NCBI RefSeq assembly: GCF_016801865.2
Contig: NC_068937.1
Coordinates: forward strand, 96,287,278 to 96,351,277
DNA from: Culex pipiens pallens
Lineage: Eukaryota > Arthropoda > Insecta > Diptera > Culicidae
Direction of reading: 5' to 3'
DNA length: 64,000 bases
Shown here: positions 46,681 to 58,403 of the stretch, piece after piece
Position numbering within the stretch: position 1 is the stretch's first letter
Layout of the letters: each line of letters begins with the position of its first letter
The notes under the pieces: model-generated
The model's database searches: none
What the model saw: only the letters and a program-made list of their open reading frames with translations
Told to the model about the DNA's origin: nothing
Program-made: the position numbers and the translations under genes

Positions 46681-47032
46681 TCAGCAACTAAGGGTCGTAT
46701 CAACTAAGTTCAAAAAAGCGAAATATAGAGAATTTTCTCAGCATTTCAAAAATATTTTTTTCAAAGGTGGGCAAACCTGGGCACTAATATTCAAAAATGG
46801 AAACTGCGACTATTTTCAAAAAAGTTACCTAAAAATGGCTTTAACTTGAAAACGGTGCACTTTATCAAAAATTCACTAAAGTACTTTTTGATTGCAAATT
46901 CGATTTTACATCGAAAAATGAAGTTGACAAATTTTTGCGACCAATATTTCGATTTTTTGAAAAAATCTGTATTGATTCAAAAAATCATAACTCGGTCAAA
47001 GATTTTTTGCCCATTCTGGAAATTTCTGAAAA

Positions 47033-47109
47033 AAGACCGGCCCGTGGCTTAATGGCTACGGCTCCCGCCTCATAAGCGGAAGGTTCCGGGTTCGATTCCC
47101 GACCGGTCT
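47033..47109 (+). pseudogene. tRNA-Met(CAT)-like SINE head
   Basis: The acceptor stem AGACCGG/CCGGTCT is perfect. The A box is TGGCTTAATGG and the B box GGTTCGATTCC. The loop CTCATAA gives anticodon CAT, closed by CCGC/GCGG. The spacing between D-arm and anticodon arm is irregular (two extra nt) and T- and anticodon stems each end in a mismatch. It begins one base inside a retroposon TSD, so it is a SINE head and probably not a functional tRNA. Confidence 0.6.
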
Positions 47110-47163
47110 CCTTGAAATTATTCGACTATAATTGAACTTTGAATATGAACAAAAAAAACGCAT

Positions 47164-47234
47164 GGAATCAGGTGGGATTCGAACTCACACCTTTGGATTG
47201 GTAGTCAGATGCTCTAGCCATTTGACCACCGAGG
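47164..47234 (-). pseudogene. Second tRNA-like module, antisense
   Basis: The minus strand has an A-box-like 'tggtcaaatggctagagca' and a B box AGTTCGAATCC. Acceptor halves do not pair, and the anticodon arm is poor. The two tRNA-like modules face each other across about 55 bp. Confidence 0.5.
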
Positions 47235-47526
47235 GGTTGACACCCCTTGAGTGAATTAATCTGTAGTGGTGAAATAATGTCACAAGGTCATTTACTATAT
47301 ATCACAACAATCCCTTTCCCAACGATTCCCCTACACACACCACACACCATATTCTATAAATAACTCGAAGTGGTTGGTACGGTATGTCCCCACTTCTTCT
47401 TCTTCCCCTGATGATTCCATGAAATGTGGGTTCCGTTCATAGAATCTGTCTCTTGCGGTTAATGCAACGCAGTAGGCCGGGCCGCTTTAGTGAGTGTAAT
47501 ACATTTCGGGGGTTCTCGAAAGTACT

Positions 47527-48821
47527 ACATACCATACCAATCAGCATAGCGCACCAGGTACGCGTGCTGTAGCAAGAAGACGCTTCCATCTTTCTCGGTC
47601 TTGTGCTGCTACTCTCCAATTTCCCAGGTTACAGATCTTCCGGATATCACCATTCACTTGATCTCCCCACCGTGCGCGCGGTTTCCCTGCTCTTCTGCCT
47701 GTTCCGCCAGCTGGTTCAGCGCGGTCAAATAGCAGTCTGACAGGCTGGCTTTCGTCCATTCGGGCGACATGGCCGGCCCACCTGAGCCTCCCGATTTTCG
47801 CCTGGGTGGCGATGGTCGGTTCTTCAAGAAACGCGTGCAGTTCGTGGTTCATGCGTCGTCGCCACACTCCGTCAGACACCTGTACTCCACCGTAGATCGT
47901 TCGTAGCACCTTCCGTTCGAAAACTCCAAGGGCACGTTCATCCTCCTGCCGCATCGTCCAGGTCTCGTGGCCATAGAGGACTACCGGTCTGATCAGTGTT
48001 CTGTACATCGTCAGCTTCGTGCGGCGTTGCACTCGATCCGAAGTGAGAGTTTTCCGTAATCCGAAGTACGCACGATTCCCAGCAAAAATACGAGTCCGGA
48101 TCTCTTTGCTGGTGTCGTTGTCGGCGATCCCAAGTACACGAACTCGCTCACCTCCTCCAACTCATCACCATCCACAGTTAGAGGGGTGAGACTTGGGGGG
48201 CCGACATCCTTCGAACCCCTTCCTCTCATGTACTTCGTCTTCGTCGTATTCATGCCAAGTCCTACACGCCTTGCTTGTACCTTCAGTCGGGTGTAGACGT
48301 CCATCACCGTCTCCAGGTTTCTTGCCACAATGTCGATGTCATCGGCAAAAGCAAGCAACTGGTAGGACTTGTTCATAATCGTGCCACTCGTTTCGATGCC
48401 CGCCCTTCGAATAATGCCCTCAAGGACGATGTTGAACAGCGCACAGGATAAGCCATCACCTTGCCGCAGCCCTTGGCGTGATCCAAAGGGTTCCGCTAAT
48501 TCCCCCGAAACACGCACGTGACACATCACACCATCCAAGGTAGCCTTGATCAGTCGAGTCAGTTTAGCCGGAAACCCGTTCTCGTGCATAATCTGCCATA
48601 GCTGCTCGCGGTCGACTGTATCATAGGCCGCCTTGAAGTCGATGAAGATGTGATGTGAGGGCACGTTGTACTCACGACATTTCTCGAGGATCTGTCGGAG
48701 AAAAAATATTTGGTCCGTGGTGGCGCGCGCGCCAGTGAAGCCCGCTTGGTAGGGCCCCACGAACCTCCTTGCGTGGGGTGACAGCTGACGGCAGAGGATC
48801 TGGGAGAGGATTTTGTAGGCC
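47527..48821 (-). mobile_element. 5'-truncated RTE-like non-LTR fragment, 12 bp TSD
   Basis: CTCGAAAGTACT occurs at both ends (47515-47526 and 48822-48833). On the minus strand the copy starts inside the reverse transcriptase domain and ends in 'ggtatggtatg', a short tandem tail as seen in RTE-type elements. It interrupts the shared domain of the surrounding SINE-like element. Confidence 0.8.
47541..48821 (-). pseudogene. Reverse transcriptase C-terminal half, frameshifted
   Basis: Seen in order on the minus strand: FIDFKAAYDTVDR (RT motif with catalytic Asp), RQGLRQGDGLSCALFN, the FADDID catalytic box, GLGMNTTKTK, and YLGS near 48125. After YLGS the frame shifts once, and the downstream frame carries YGHETWTMRQEDE, FERKVLRTIYGG, WRRRMNHELH and LRWAGHVARM, ending at 47541. 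These C-terminal words are typical of arthropod endonuclease-reverse transcriptases that I associate with RTE-like clades. The endonuclease and N-terminal RT are missing through 5' truncation. It cannot encode an active enzyme. The clade is a best guess. Confidence 0.85.
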
Positions 48822-49320
48822 CTCGAAAGTACTGCAATCATTAATAATGACAAGAAAGAACTTGAGGCGTAATCTAACCATAAGTTCTTCCCGGATGCTT
48901 TCTTCGGACTGGCTGCGCTTGTGTTCGATTAGATTAGATTATATTAGATTCTGGAAATTTCTGAAAAGTTGGCATTTGATGTCCTCTAAAACATATCAAA
49001 AAATAAAAAAAATAAAAATAGTGTTTTATTGTAAATCAAGTTTTAGTGACAAAAAGTAAAATTAAATTTTTTTTCCGTGTATCATTTTTTTTTAGTGTGG
49101 TCCATATCCATACCTACAACTTTGCCGAAGACACCAAATCGATCAAAAAATTCCTTCAAAAGATACTGATTTTTGGAATTTTCACATATCATCTATCTGC
49201 CAAATTTGTATGGAAAATTATATGAACGAACTAATGATGCAAAATGGCTTCTTTGGGCATACCAAAAATACAAAAATACAAAAAAAAAAGAAATCGAATG
49301 ACCGAAATCTCAGAGAATTG

Positions 49321-49920
49321 CTCAACTCGTAAATATTCAATCTTTTGATTTTTTATTTCGAATTTTAAAAAAGTTGAATTTTTGAGGTTCTGAATTTATA
49401 AATATTTCAACCTATTTTTATTTTGAATTGTGTTAATAAAGTTTTTTTTAAATTACTTAATTTTAAAATATTCGATTTTTTTTAGCTTTGAATAAGTGAT
49501 TTATTGAGTTTCTTTATTTTTCTCATATAAATATTAAATTTCTCTTCTCAAGTACCTGATTTATTTTTTTTATGTTTCTCAATTTGAAAAGATTATCATT
49601 TTTTAAATATGTTTACATATAAATTTCTTAATTTCTGAATTTCTTAATGTAGGTGCATCCAAATTTTTGAGTTTTCAAATTAGCTGCGTCACCGTTGTTC
49701 TGCTTGTGACATCCAGTCGTATTTTATTTATGTTATCCTGAATAATTAATCTTTCAAATGTTTTGCTATTAAAATAGTACTTATGATCCCTTCTATACTA
49801 AACCTTTGTTTGTCGTTGTGGTTTGGTTGAGCGTTTTAGCAGAATGCATTACTGTGAATACAAAGAGACGAGTTGTTCCTTTTAATTCCGCTATATATTT
49901 TTAATATCTTGACAGATACG
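49321..49920. other. No gene recognised
   Basis: Very AT-rich sequence. Confidence 0.4.
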
Positions 49921-51393
49921 TAGGGTATATGACCCTATTTTGGACCTAGTACCTATTTTGGACCTATTTTTATTAATCGAGGTAGTTCAGGCTTTTAAAG
50001 TACAAATTCACTGAATCCATCCAACAGAAAGTGTAAGCAGGATCGTTTTGTAGCTTACCTCTTCCAAAAATGTTAACATTTTTGATTATTTCCGCTTTTT
50101 CAGCCACTTTTTCCAATGCCATTTGTATTTCCTACCATTTTCCTAGCACATCGATTAGGTCCAAATATTCTGGCCTCGTTGCTTATCGGATTTGGCTCAC
50201 GACACCTTGATGATTTTTTCTGTTTTGCACTGACACCAAGCAATTTCGTCCGGTTTCCGAGCAATGTAACTGTTGTCTATTTAATGCTTTTATGTTTTTC
50301 GTCACTAAACCATTGAAATAACTATTCTATTATCGAAAAAAACTCATTTCAAAATATTTTTTCAAATCACCCGCGTTGGATCAGTTTTTGGAGCTACTTT
50401 GCCGTCGGTTCAAGGCTATCACCAACACATGTATAAAGAGGTGTTGCCAGTTTTGTTTATCAATTTATTTCGATATTTCATTGACATTAATTGAAATTTT
50501 TAAATTTAATATTTTGAATTGCATTCCTTTACTGTAATTATTTGAAAGAAATCTAAGCTTTAAAAAGCAAATGATTAACAGAAACAATGAAAATATGTTT
50601 TTTAAACGATAAAAATGCAAATTGATGATAGAGATTTAGATGATTGTTAGGACCGATTGCAAAGTATCCCAAAATTTAAACTGATGTTGATTTATTTTTG
50701 TCTTAACATCATTATCACCAATTTAGCTGCACATATTTTTAAATTTTGCTTCAAAAAATGCAAACTGGCTACCCTGTTGGAATTGAAGGGGAAACGATTG
50801 AAAAACCTAAAGGGTCTAGTTCATTAAATCGTCAGCTGTCACCGTGACAGGAGCTGTCAACATTGCTCACGAGTGGTTTTTGAAAAAGTCGTATGAATTA
50901 AATTTAAAAAATCTTGAGTTCGTTTTAAAAAGGTCCTAAGCGCTAGTTTTAAACAAATCAATTTTTCGATCAGTTCTCGATCAATTTGTGAATTAAAAAA
51001 TAAAATAAAAAATGCTTTGAATTGTCATTTGCACGTCTTTTAAATCTTTTATTAAATCAAATAAGTGTCGGAGATCGTGATGGCTGTTACGACGTATTGC
51101 AAACTAATCAGAGAAATATACATAATATGGAAAATATATTTTTTGTAAGTTTTGACTGATTTTTGCACGTCTTTCAAATATTTTTTAAAAAATACAGGTA
51201 TAACGTATTTTTTCACAATTGGCAGCGTTGGCTTATAATAAATTACACTTTTAGATTTTACCGTTTCAATCATGTTAGAAACACAATTGAACCAGCTAGA
51301 AAAATAAAAATCTTCGAAGGCAAATTAGCATAACAGGTTAATACGATGTTAACTTTATGATTTTTTTTATTTGAGACATATCTGATTACCATA

Positions 51394-52276
51394 AATCTGG
51401 GTGACTTTGATAGCCGGGGTGACTTTGATAGGTTTGAGATTTTTCCGCAAAATGAAGAGTAGCTCAAAGTACCTCATGAAGAACTTTTCAAGAAAATTAA
51501 GAAAATGTTGATCAATAGCATTATTTTAATCGTCTCAAAGTGTCATGATTTTCTAAATGAACATAATTTTGAATCGTAAAACGGAATGCATTTTCGGAAT
51601 CTTTGGACAATCTTCTACTAGGAAAAGGTAAAATAAGTTTGTAAATAATAAATATTATTAAATATTATTAGTTTCTGATACATAATTCAAAATAATCTCC
51701 TAATTTAACGGCATTTTCATTAAAACAAAATGAATATACCCCAGCAGGCCTGGGTTCAATCCCAGACGGACCCGGTGGCATTTTTCGAGACGAGATTTGC
51801 CTGATCACGCCTTCTATCGGATGGGGAAGTAAAACGTCGGTCCATTTGCGTAAAAGAGGTTATGAGTGACTCACCACAAATAACCTTCGGACGCCTAGAA
51901 ATGAGCAGAAACTTGCAACAGAGCCCACAAAAGACCCGGGGGTCGTAAAAGTGGATTGCTTTGCTATTTTTTCTTTGAATATAAAATGTAAAAACTTTTG
52001 ATTCGTTCTTTAAATTCGGTTATACATGTAATATAAATCCATAATTTAAAAAACAAAACTAGTTTCAACGAATTTCAGGCAAAGTTCTGAATTTTTAACA
52101 ATTTTACCTAAAATTTATATGTATTATGTTAAAAAGCTTATAAACATAGTTAACTAAATATTGACATAAATGATTTTCTTAAAAAATATATCAGCAACCT
52201 TAGTGATGGTAAGTTCGAAGTAAAAATAATGATCTGCTTTTAACAAGACAAACTATGACTATCAAAGGCACCCTGG
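51394..52276. mobile_element. TIR element (CTGGGTGACTTTGATAG), TA duplication, nested
   Basis: The left end contains GGGTGACTTTGATAG, repeated directly at about 51419. The right end is CTATCAAAGGCACCCTGG. TA lies at 51392-51393 and 52277-52278. It is inside the 3.2 kb element and itself carries a SINE fragment. Confidence 0.65.
51742..51950 (+). mobile_element. SINE fragment with tRNA B box
   Basis: It starts in tRNA-like sequence with B box GGGTTCAATCCC and continues with 'ggatggggaagtaaaacgtc', a word I associate with abundant culicine SINEs. The A box is missing (5' truncated). The 3' boundary is approximate. Confidence 0.6.
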
Positions 52277-53120
52277 TATTCAAACAAAGATTTTTTCAAA
52301 TATTACATTGTTTTTTAAAAATGCAACATGTAGTTAAACTTTTTGTCAAGTAACTGCAAAGTTTAGCATGACAGATGAGAAGGTTTCACACCAAGTTACA
52401 AGCTATAATCTCCCTTTAAAATTTCTTCATTATTTGATCATATTTGAACTTAAGCTCTGCGAAAAATTTAGAACCTTTTTTCATTGTAACTTGTTATGTA
52501 TCTCTGTCATTCATTTAATTTTAAGTTAAGGTGTTTTTATTGTGACTAATAACGGGTTGCACCTAATAACGGGTTGTCGTTTATGTTCTAATGCTTGAAC
52601 AACTAGGTCGTAAGAATACGCAAATTGTAAATAGGACAGAAACCTGCTAAAGATGCGTGAGTTTCCATTCAATATAATTAAAACACGTTTTCAAATTCAA
52701 ATCCATTGTTTTATCATAATTATTCAATTTCTGAAATAAATATTTTCAAAATTATAATCGTGGATAGGCCCTTTGGTTTATCAAACCGATTTTTTTGTAA
52801 GTGTGCGTGTTGCCGTCGCACGCCGCAATTCGAGTTGTCCAAATTTCAACCAATCAGAGTGTGGGTCCAAAATAGGTTCAGCGATGTCTCCAAAATACAT
52901 TCAATAAGTCCGAAAAGCATCCAAAAAATGTTTTACTTGAAATGCTTATTACTATGAAATGTTTAAATTATTTTCAATTTTCAATAGAACACTTTGTTAA
53001 GCATAAATTAAGGCATAAAACAATCCTGAAACGAGCCAAATTAGTTATACCGTTCCTGAAAACCATGCGAAATGTGTTGACGCTTTGCATAGTAGGTCCA
53101 AAATAGGGCCATATACCCTA

Positions 53121-54640
53121 TTTCGTCTACTACTTGCAGACTTCATCAGTGTTCTGTTCTCTCTTTGTTTGTCATTTTTTTAATTATATTTGTTAAACGT
53201 ACCTGCAACTCTCATTTCAAAAATTGTTTGCCTAATGTAAAAGTGTTGAACTGTTTGTAATGAATAATATCTACCTAAGCATAATTAATTTCTCGTTACT
53301 TAATAAATGGTTCATGCTTGATTTTTTAAATAAAATGCATAAAACAATAACTCCCCCGTTCTAGAGGTAAATACTTTAATAGCCAACTTGAGTAAATCTA
53401 CTCAAGTGTGTACAATATTGCAGAAAAAGTACAAGAACGCGCTAACCAGGCAAAAGTTTTGCGGCCTCTCTCCTTGCAAAACTTCTGCAAGTACGGGTAT
53501 AGACCTATTTATTTATCAAAAACGCTTGGATTGGCATACTCAACAACTTTCTAGAAGAGAAAAAATTGCCGAAAAAAACCCAACAGCCAAAAGTTGGTTC
53601 TTCCCAAATGCAAACAAACTAAAAATAGCCCGGCTCCAAAACTTCACACTTATCAGAAAATCAATTTTCTACTTAATTTTGCGATTTGAACCATTGTGCT
53701 ATTTGGTACAAATCGAAATGCATTTTTGGAGCCCTTGCAGTGTATGCCTTCCCACATCCACACCCACATTTTTTTAAATGCTAGTGTTACCGACCTTATT
53801 TTCATAAGAATGATTTTCATCAAACCGTCACATGAAATAGTATAATTTCAAAATTCAAGCTGCATGCGTCTGATGATTTACTATCAAATCCATTCAAATA
53901 TCCTCACGTCTATGACCCAGTGCACCTTCCACATCCGATTTGACCCAATTCCTGGACCGCGGCAAGGAGTCCCCGCTTAAACCTGAGCTCATTACCATTG
54001 AAAATATGTTCTGCTAGGACACAACACCTCCATAACCAACCAACCAACTGCAAGCAGAGGAGTTGGTTGGTAATTGATTCTATCGCGGAGCAAAAATTCA
54101 AACACGTAGCGCAGCCACACCGGATTGTGCGGTCTTTTACAAACACTAAATAGTTTGCTTTGCGAAGATTCACACGTTTTCCTCTCCCCCGGACTGGCGA
54201 CTACCCCAACCCCAACGAGATGATCAAAAGAACTTGTGTACTTGCACTACTGCTTTGGGGTAGCGTTGAATTAACCTTTCCTCTAAAACGGATTTAAAAC
54301 TGCAGGTTTTTTTTTTGCACTGTGACAAAATTATTTTTTTATTTTCATTTGTGTGTCTATTTTTTCTGAAATTGAAAATTTCATTATTAATAATGGAAAT
54401 AAGAATTCTTTGTAACTTCATGAATTTTACAGTGTCCAACTGGGATCTCGGTCCAAAATCGGTGAATCTTGTCACGTCGTCCATAATTTAATGGGCGCGT
54501 GTGTGTGCTCTGAACCTGGATAGCTTTATGAATCGCTGCGGATAGCTGCGGAGGCAACCTGGAATTCGGTCCAACATTAGCGGCTTTCGTTCAGGAGGGG
54601 CTATCCACAGCAGAGGCGCCCCCGAAGCCAGGTGGGACAA
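53121..54640. other. No gene recognised
   Basis: AT-rich DNA with a less AT-rich part at 53880-54220. The 129-codon plus frame at 53388-53777 has no domain I recognise. Confidence 0.4.
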
Positions 54641-55000
54641 CCCGAGTAGGGGTAAATAACACAGGAATACCAAATTTTGGTATTACTTGGGCATATAACA
54701 GGGACCAAAATGTACCCTTGGTTGCCCAGTAATAGATGGTAAAATACCATGAAATCATACCAAAGTCTTGTATGTGGAAGGGCACAACAATTCCAAACCA
54801 TGTTATTCCAAGGGTAAAATACTGACAAATTCTGCAATTTTGCAATATCAAAACAATGCCTTAAATTGGTATGATACCACATTTTGCTCTTGCATAATCC
54901 TTAAGACAAATTTTAAAGGGTCCAGAAATACCAAAATTTGGTATTGATACCAGAGAAAGGTATTATTACACATTTCCCTTGTTATTTACCCATGCTCGGG
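54641..55000. mobile_element. 360 bp palindromic TIR element, family D copy 1
   Basis: The ends are CCCGAGTAGGGGTAAATAAC and GTTATTTACCCATGCTCGGG. The interior is built from many small palindromes around 'taccaaaattttggtat' and matches both ends of the copy at 61157-62482. Overlapping minus frames are shadows. Confidence 0.8.
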
Positions 55001-56945
55001 AACGGTGCTGTTTACCCACTAATAATGATGACACTTTTTTTTTGTACGCTGGAGAGTGTGAAATTCCAATCAGGTATTCTTGGTCAACCCTTAAGATTCC
55101 AAGTTTTCAAAATTTCAAGTGCGTTTGATTCTTTATTTTTACGATATTTTTTTTTCAAAAATCATTGGAAATAAAATTAAATTGTGAATAAAAGTTCAAA
55201 TTCAACAAAATTCACAAATGGTGCCTTCAAGCCCGTTTGGCAGTGGGCCGATAAGATTTGTGACTTTCGCGCGGGCCGTCGTCCAATCTAAATTATGCAT
55301 TTACGTTGCATTCCTGTGGACACTAACGTCACACCAAAACGGTCACCTGGATCGAAATCAAGCAAGAAATTTCCGAGTTATGGCGTCATTGGGAACGCTG
55401 CTGGTGAATAATTGGTTTCATTTTCACAGAGGAAATGCTCGGAAATCAGCACACTTTTTTTTTGGTTTGCTATGTAAAATTTTGTATTTTTAAATGTTTA
55501 AACCCACCCAGTAAAAAATGTGCTAATTTGGATGGCGTGATTGTGGAAGGTTGAATATTGCCTCATTTATGATGTGATTTTACCTTATAATTACACATTT
55601 TCAAATGTATAATTACGTTTTTTTCTGACATAACATATGTACCCCGTCCCAGATGTAATTTTACCATGATTATTTTTTTTGTGCATAAGGTGCCATCCAC
55701 AAATGACGTAAACTTTTTTTAGAATTTCGTTTTCGTGTAAATTTAGTTATTGAAGGAATTCAATAAATATTAGCACATTAAATAATCATAATAGATATCC
55801 CAGTATAACCTTGAAAATACTGTAAATTTGCACAGATTTTTTTTATGGATAGGCCATGTATCGGAAACTCGAAGAAAATGTTACTAGAACAATCTGGAAG
55901 ATCCATGTTCAAAGTTATAGTAGTATCTGAAAATGCTTCAGTTTCGTCAAGGTATGATGCATTTGAGTTCCCTTAAATCGACAGTATTGATTAAAATGAC
56001 CCTATTTTATTTGCACCCGAAATTTACAATTTTATTTATTGGAAGGGAATTCACTAAAATTCAATTCTATAGATCGGAGCATGTTCAGGGAGCCCAAATT
56101 GATGCGTTTACTGAAATCAACTTCAAAAATCTTGAGACGTGTCATCAATATTTGAAAATGGTAAAAAAAAACATTTAAATTGGTTGAGTACATACATTCA
56201 TTTTCCTTTTAAATTAATTTCATATGCAAAAAATAAAAAAGAAATTTTTCTGAAAAAAAAAAACATCCAAACAACATCCCAGGCCCGGTAGCCACAACAC
56301 AATTTGGTGCGCACTTCCGGGATTTGCAGTTTGTCGATTGGAAAATGTTCCCAATATTTTTTTTCCTATCGCAATCCTCCTGCACATAACTCATATATTT
56401 AGTTCCACGTGCCATGTAGACAGCAAATGTAACAGCACTTGTCTCGTTCAAGATGTGTGGATTCTAACAAAACATTCATTGAGAGGTTGAAAGATTTTTT
56501 TTTCTTTAAAAAAATATAAATTTCAGAAATGTTATGACAAAATATAATTGATTTTTTCAACAAAATGATCAATTTTAGATTTTTTAAGAAAAAAAAAACA
56601 AATATTACATTTGAACAACCCTAATGCAAGTTCACTCAAACACACAAACGGGTAACTTTTCCAATAATAAAATTCCCAATATCGTGTAGTTCCGGAGTGC
56701 ACTCATGCACAGTTGCGCACCGGAAGTGAACCGCACACGGCATTTTTGCTCCCTTTGAGGACCTTTGGAAAGAGCGTTCGTAAGATGCGACGAAACATCT
56801 TTCCTGGGACATAATACCGGTCCAATTGGGGTGGTCAAGGTGGGTTAAGTTGAATAAATATAGAAAATAAGTATTTTTTGATCAAATTTGTGATAAAATT
56901 CAAGTCAATAAATTGATAGTCATAGTTTTGACTGTCAAACTTTTG
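55001..56945. other. No gene recognised
   Basis: AT-rich sequence. Frames of 80-91 codons (55218-55493, 55933-56178, 56209-56451) have no recognisable domain. Confidence 0.4.
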
Positions 56946-57410
56946 ACTCTTGACTCTTGACTTTTGGCTTTTGACTCTTGGCTCTTGACTCTTGACTCTT
57001 GACTCTTGACTCTTGACTCTTGACTCTTGACTCTTGACTCTTGACTCTTGACTCTTGACTCTTGACTCTTGACTCTTGACTCTTGACTCTTGACTCTTGA
57101 CTCTTGACTCTTGACTCTTGACTCTTGACTCTTGACTCTTGACTCTTGACTCTTGACTCTTGACTCTTGACTCTTGACTCTTGACTCTTGACTCTTGACT
57201 CTTGACTCTTGACTCTTGACTCTTGACTCTTGACTCTTGACTCTTGACTCTTGACTCTTGACTCTTGACTCTTGACTCTTGACTCTTGACTCTTGACTCT
57301 TGACTCTTGACTCTTGACTCTTGACTCTTGACTCTTGACTCTTGACTCTTGACTCTTGACTCTTGACTCTTGACTCTTGACTCTTGACTCTTGACTTATT
57401 ACTCCTGACT
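56946..57410. repeat. (TTGACTC)n heptamer array, about 65 units
   Basis: A nearly perfect run of GACTCTT with degenerate edges (cttttgg on the left; CTCCTGA and two GACTCTTTT nonamers on the right). Confidence 0.97.
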
Positions 57411-58303
57411 CTTTTGACTCTTTTGACTAAATTTTTTTTTAAATTGGTTTTTTAATGGTTATTTTGACTGATTTGATTTTTGTCTTTAATTCAATTACTT
57501 GTAAAGTTCAAACCCACCGCGCACTATCAACTTTGCATCAACAAGCGAAAAAGTGGAATGCAAAAAAAACGTGCTCGAGCACATTTGAGATTTTTAGAAT
57601 TTATTATCAATTTTTCAGATCATAAAATACTTTGCCATGCAGCGCCTGAGCGTGGCGCACTTCCCGGGTGGCCCAGAACCTGACTCCCTAGCATCATAAC
57701 AGGAATTTTAACAGGGAGAAAATAGCGCCAAGAAAGTGGTCTTGGACATGCTTGTTGTGCTTGTTCCGGCGCTTCCTTTTAAATTTTTTGCTCGATTTTA
57801 CTTTCCGGGAAATTCTGTTTAGCTGTTTCAAAGTTGATCTTTATTTTAAAAATAATCGCAATATTTGCTAATAAAAATAATTAGCCTAGGACATTAACGA
57901 TTATTTCAATGCGATAAAGATAATGGGATATCTGGCAACACTGGCACTGTCAAAAATAACCTGAATTAGTTAATAAGATGTTTCATAGTAAAAAGCCACG
58001 AATTTTGGTAAAATAAACTTTCGGAATCGTCATGTTTAGTTAGAAATTTTAAACAAAATCTTTTCGGTGAGTTGTAAACATTCAAATCTGGCGACCCTGC
58101 TATGCATTATTGCCATTTAGAGGAATTTATTCAAAAAACCTCAAACGTATCGTATTTAATCATATTGAAACAAAAAAAAGTTCCAGCATGAATTACGCTT
58201 CGCCAAAACATTAATAACGCTTAGCGTCTTAGAATATTAACTTTCATTCAATTAAAATGTGCAACTAAACACCACAAGCTGCATAACATCTCCTTGATAA
58301 CCT
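57411..58303. other. No gene recognised
   Basis: AT-rich DNA up to the assembly gap. Confidence 0.4.
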
Positions 58304-58403
58304 NNNNNNNNNNNNNNNNNNNNNNNNNNNNNNNNNNNNNNNNNNNNNNNNNNNNNNNNNNNNNNNNNNNNNNNNNNNNNNNNNNNNNNNNNNNNNNNNN
58401 NNN
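58304..58403. other. Assembly gap (100 N)
   Basis: Exactly 100 N, the conventional size for a gap of unknown length. Both edges read 'ataacct' (left edge 58297-58303, right edge 58404-58410), hinting at an overlap or a missed repeat. Confidence 0.98.

Larger units (their letters stand above)
47032..48947 (+). mobile_element. SINE-like retroposon with tRNA-like head, (ATTAG)n tail, 20 bp TSD, RTE-like insert
   Basis: Direct repeats 'attctggaaatttctgaaaa' flank it (47012-47031 and 48948-48967). The order on the plus strand is tRNA-like head (47033-47109), an antisense tRNA-like module (47164-47234), a spacer, the shared domain (from about 47370), and the ATTAG tail (48927-48947). The shared domain is interrupted by an RTE-like fragment (47527-48821). 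Without it the element is about 0.6 kb. The empty site is visible at about 60-90. Confidence 0.8.
46680..49320. repeat. B repeat copy split by a nested retroposon
   Basis: The segments 46680-47031 and 48968-49320 join to give the sequence also found at 1-430 (for example 'aaaatcataactcggtcaaa' then 'gttggcatttgatgtcctc'). Confidence 0.75.
49923..53118. mobile_element. 3.2 kb TIR element, ends GGGTATATG...CATATACCC, TA duplication
   Basis: The left end 'gggtatatgaccctatttt' and right end 'aaaatagggccatataccc' are inverted repeats. TA lies at 49921-49922 and 53119-53120. The repeated words 'ttttggacct' (left) and 'ggtccaaaat' (right, also at about 52863) recur subterminally. Its size comes partly from a nested TIR element (51394-52276). 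No transposase frame of useful length remains. Confidence 0.7.

Noticed and set aside
47033..47109. Functional tRNA-Met gene
   Set aside because: Irregular arm spacing, mismatches in two stems, and its position at the start of a TSD-bounded retroposon point to a SINE head.
48193..48378. Plus-strand frames opposite the reverse transcriptase
   Set aside because: They are antisense shadows of the RT coding sequence.
56946..57410. Telomeric repeat
   Set aside because: The unit TTGACTC is not a known insect telomere repeat (TTAGG), dipterans lack the canonical type, and the array is internal and short.
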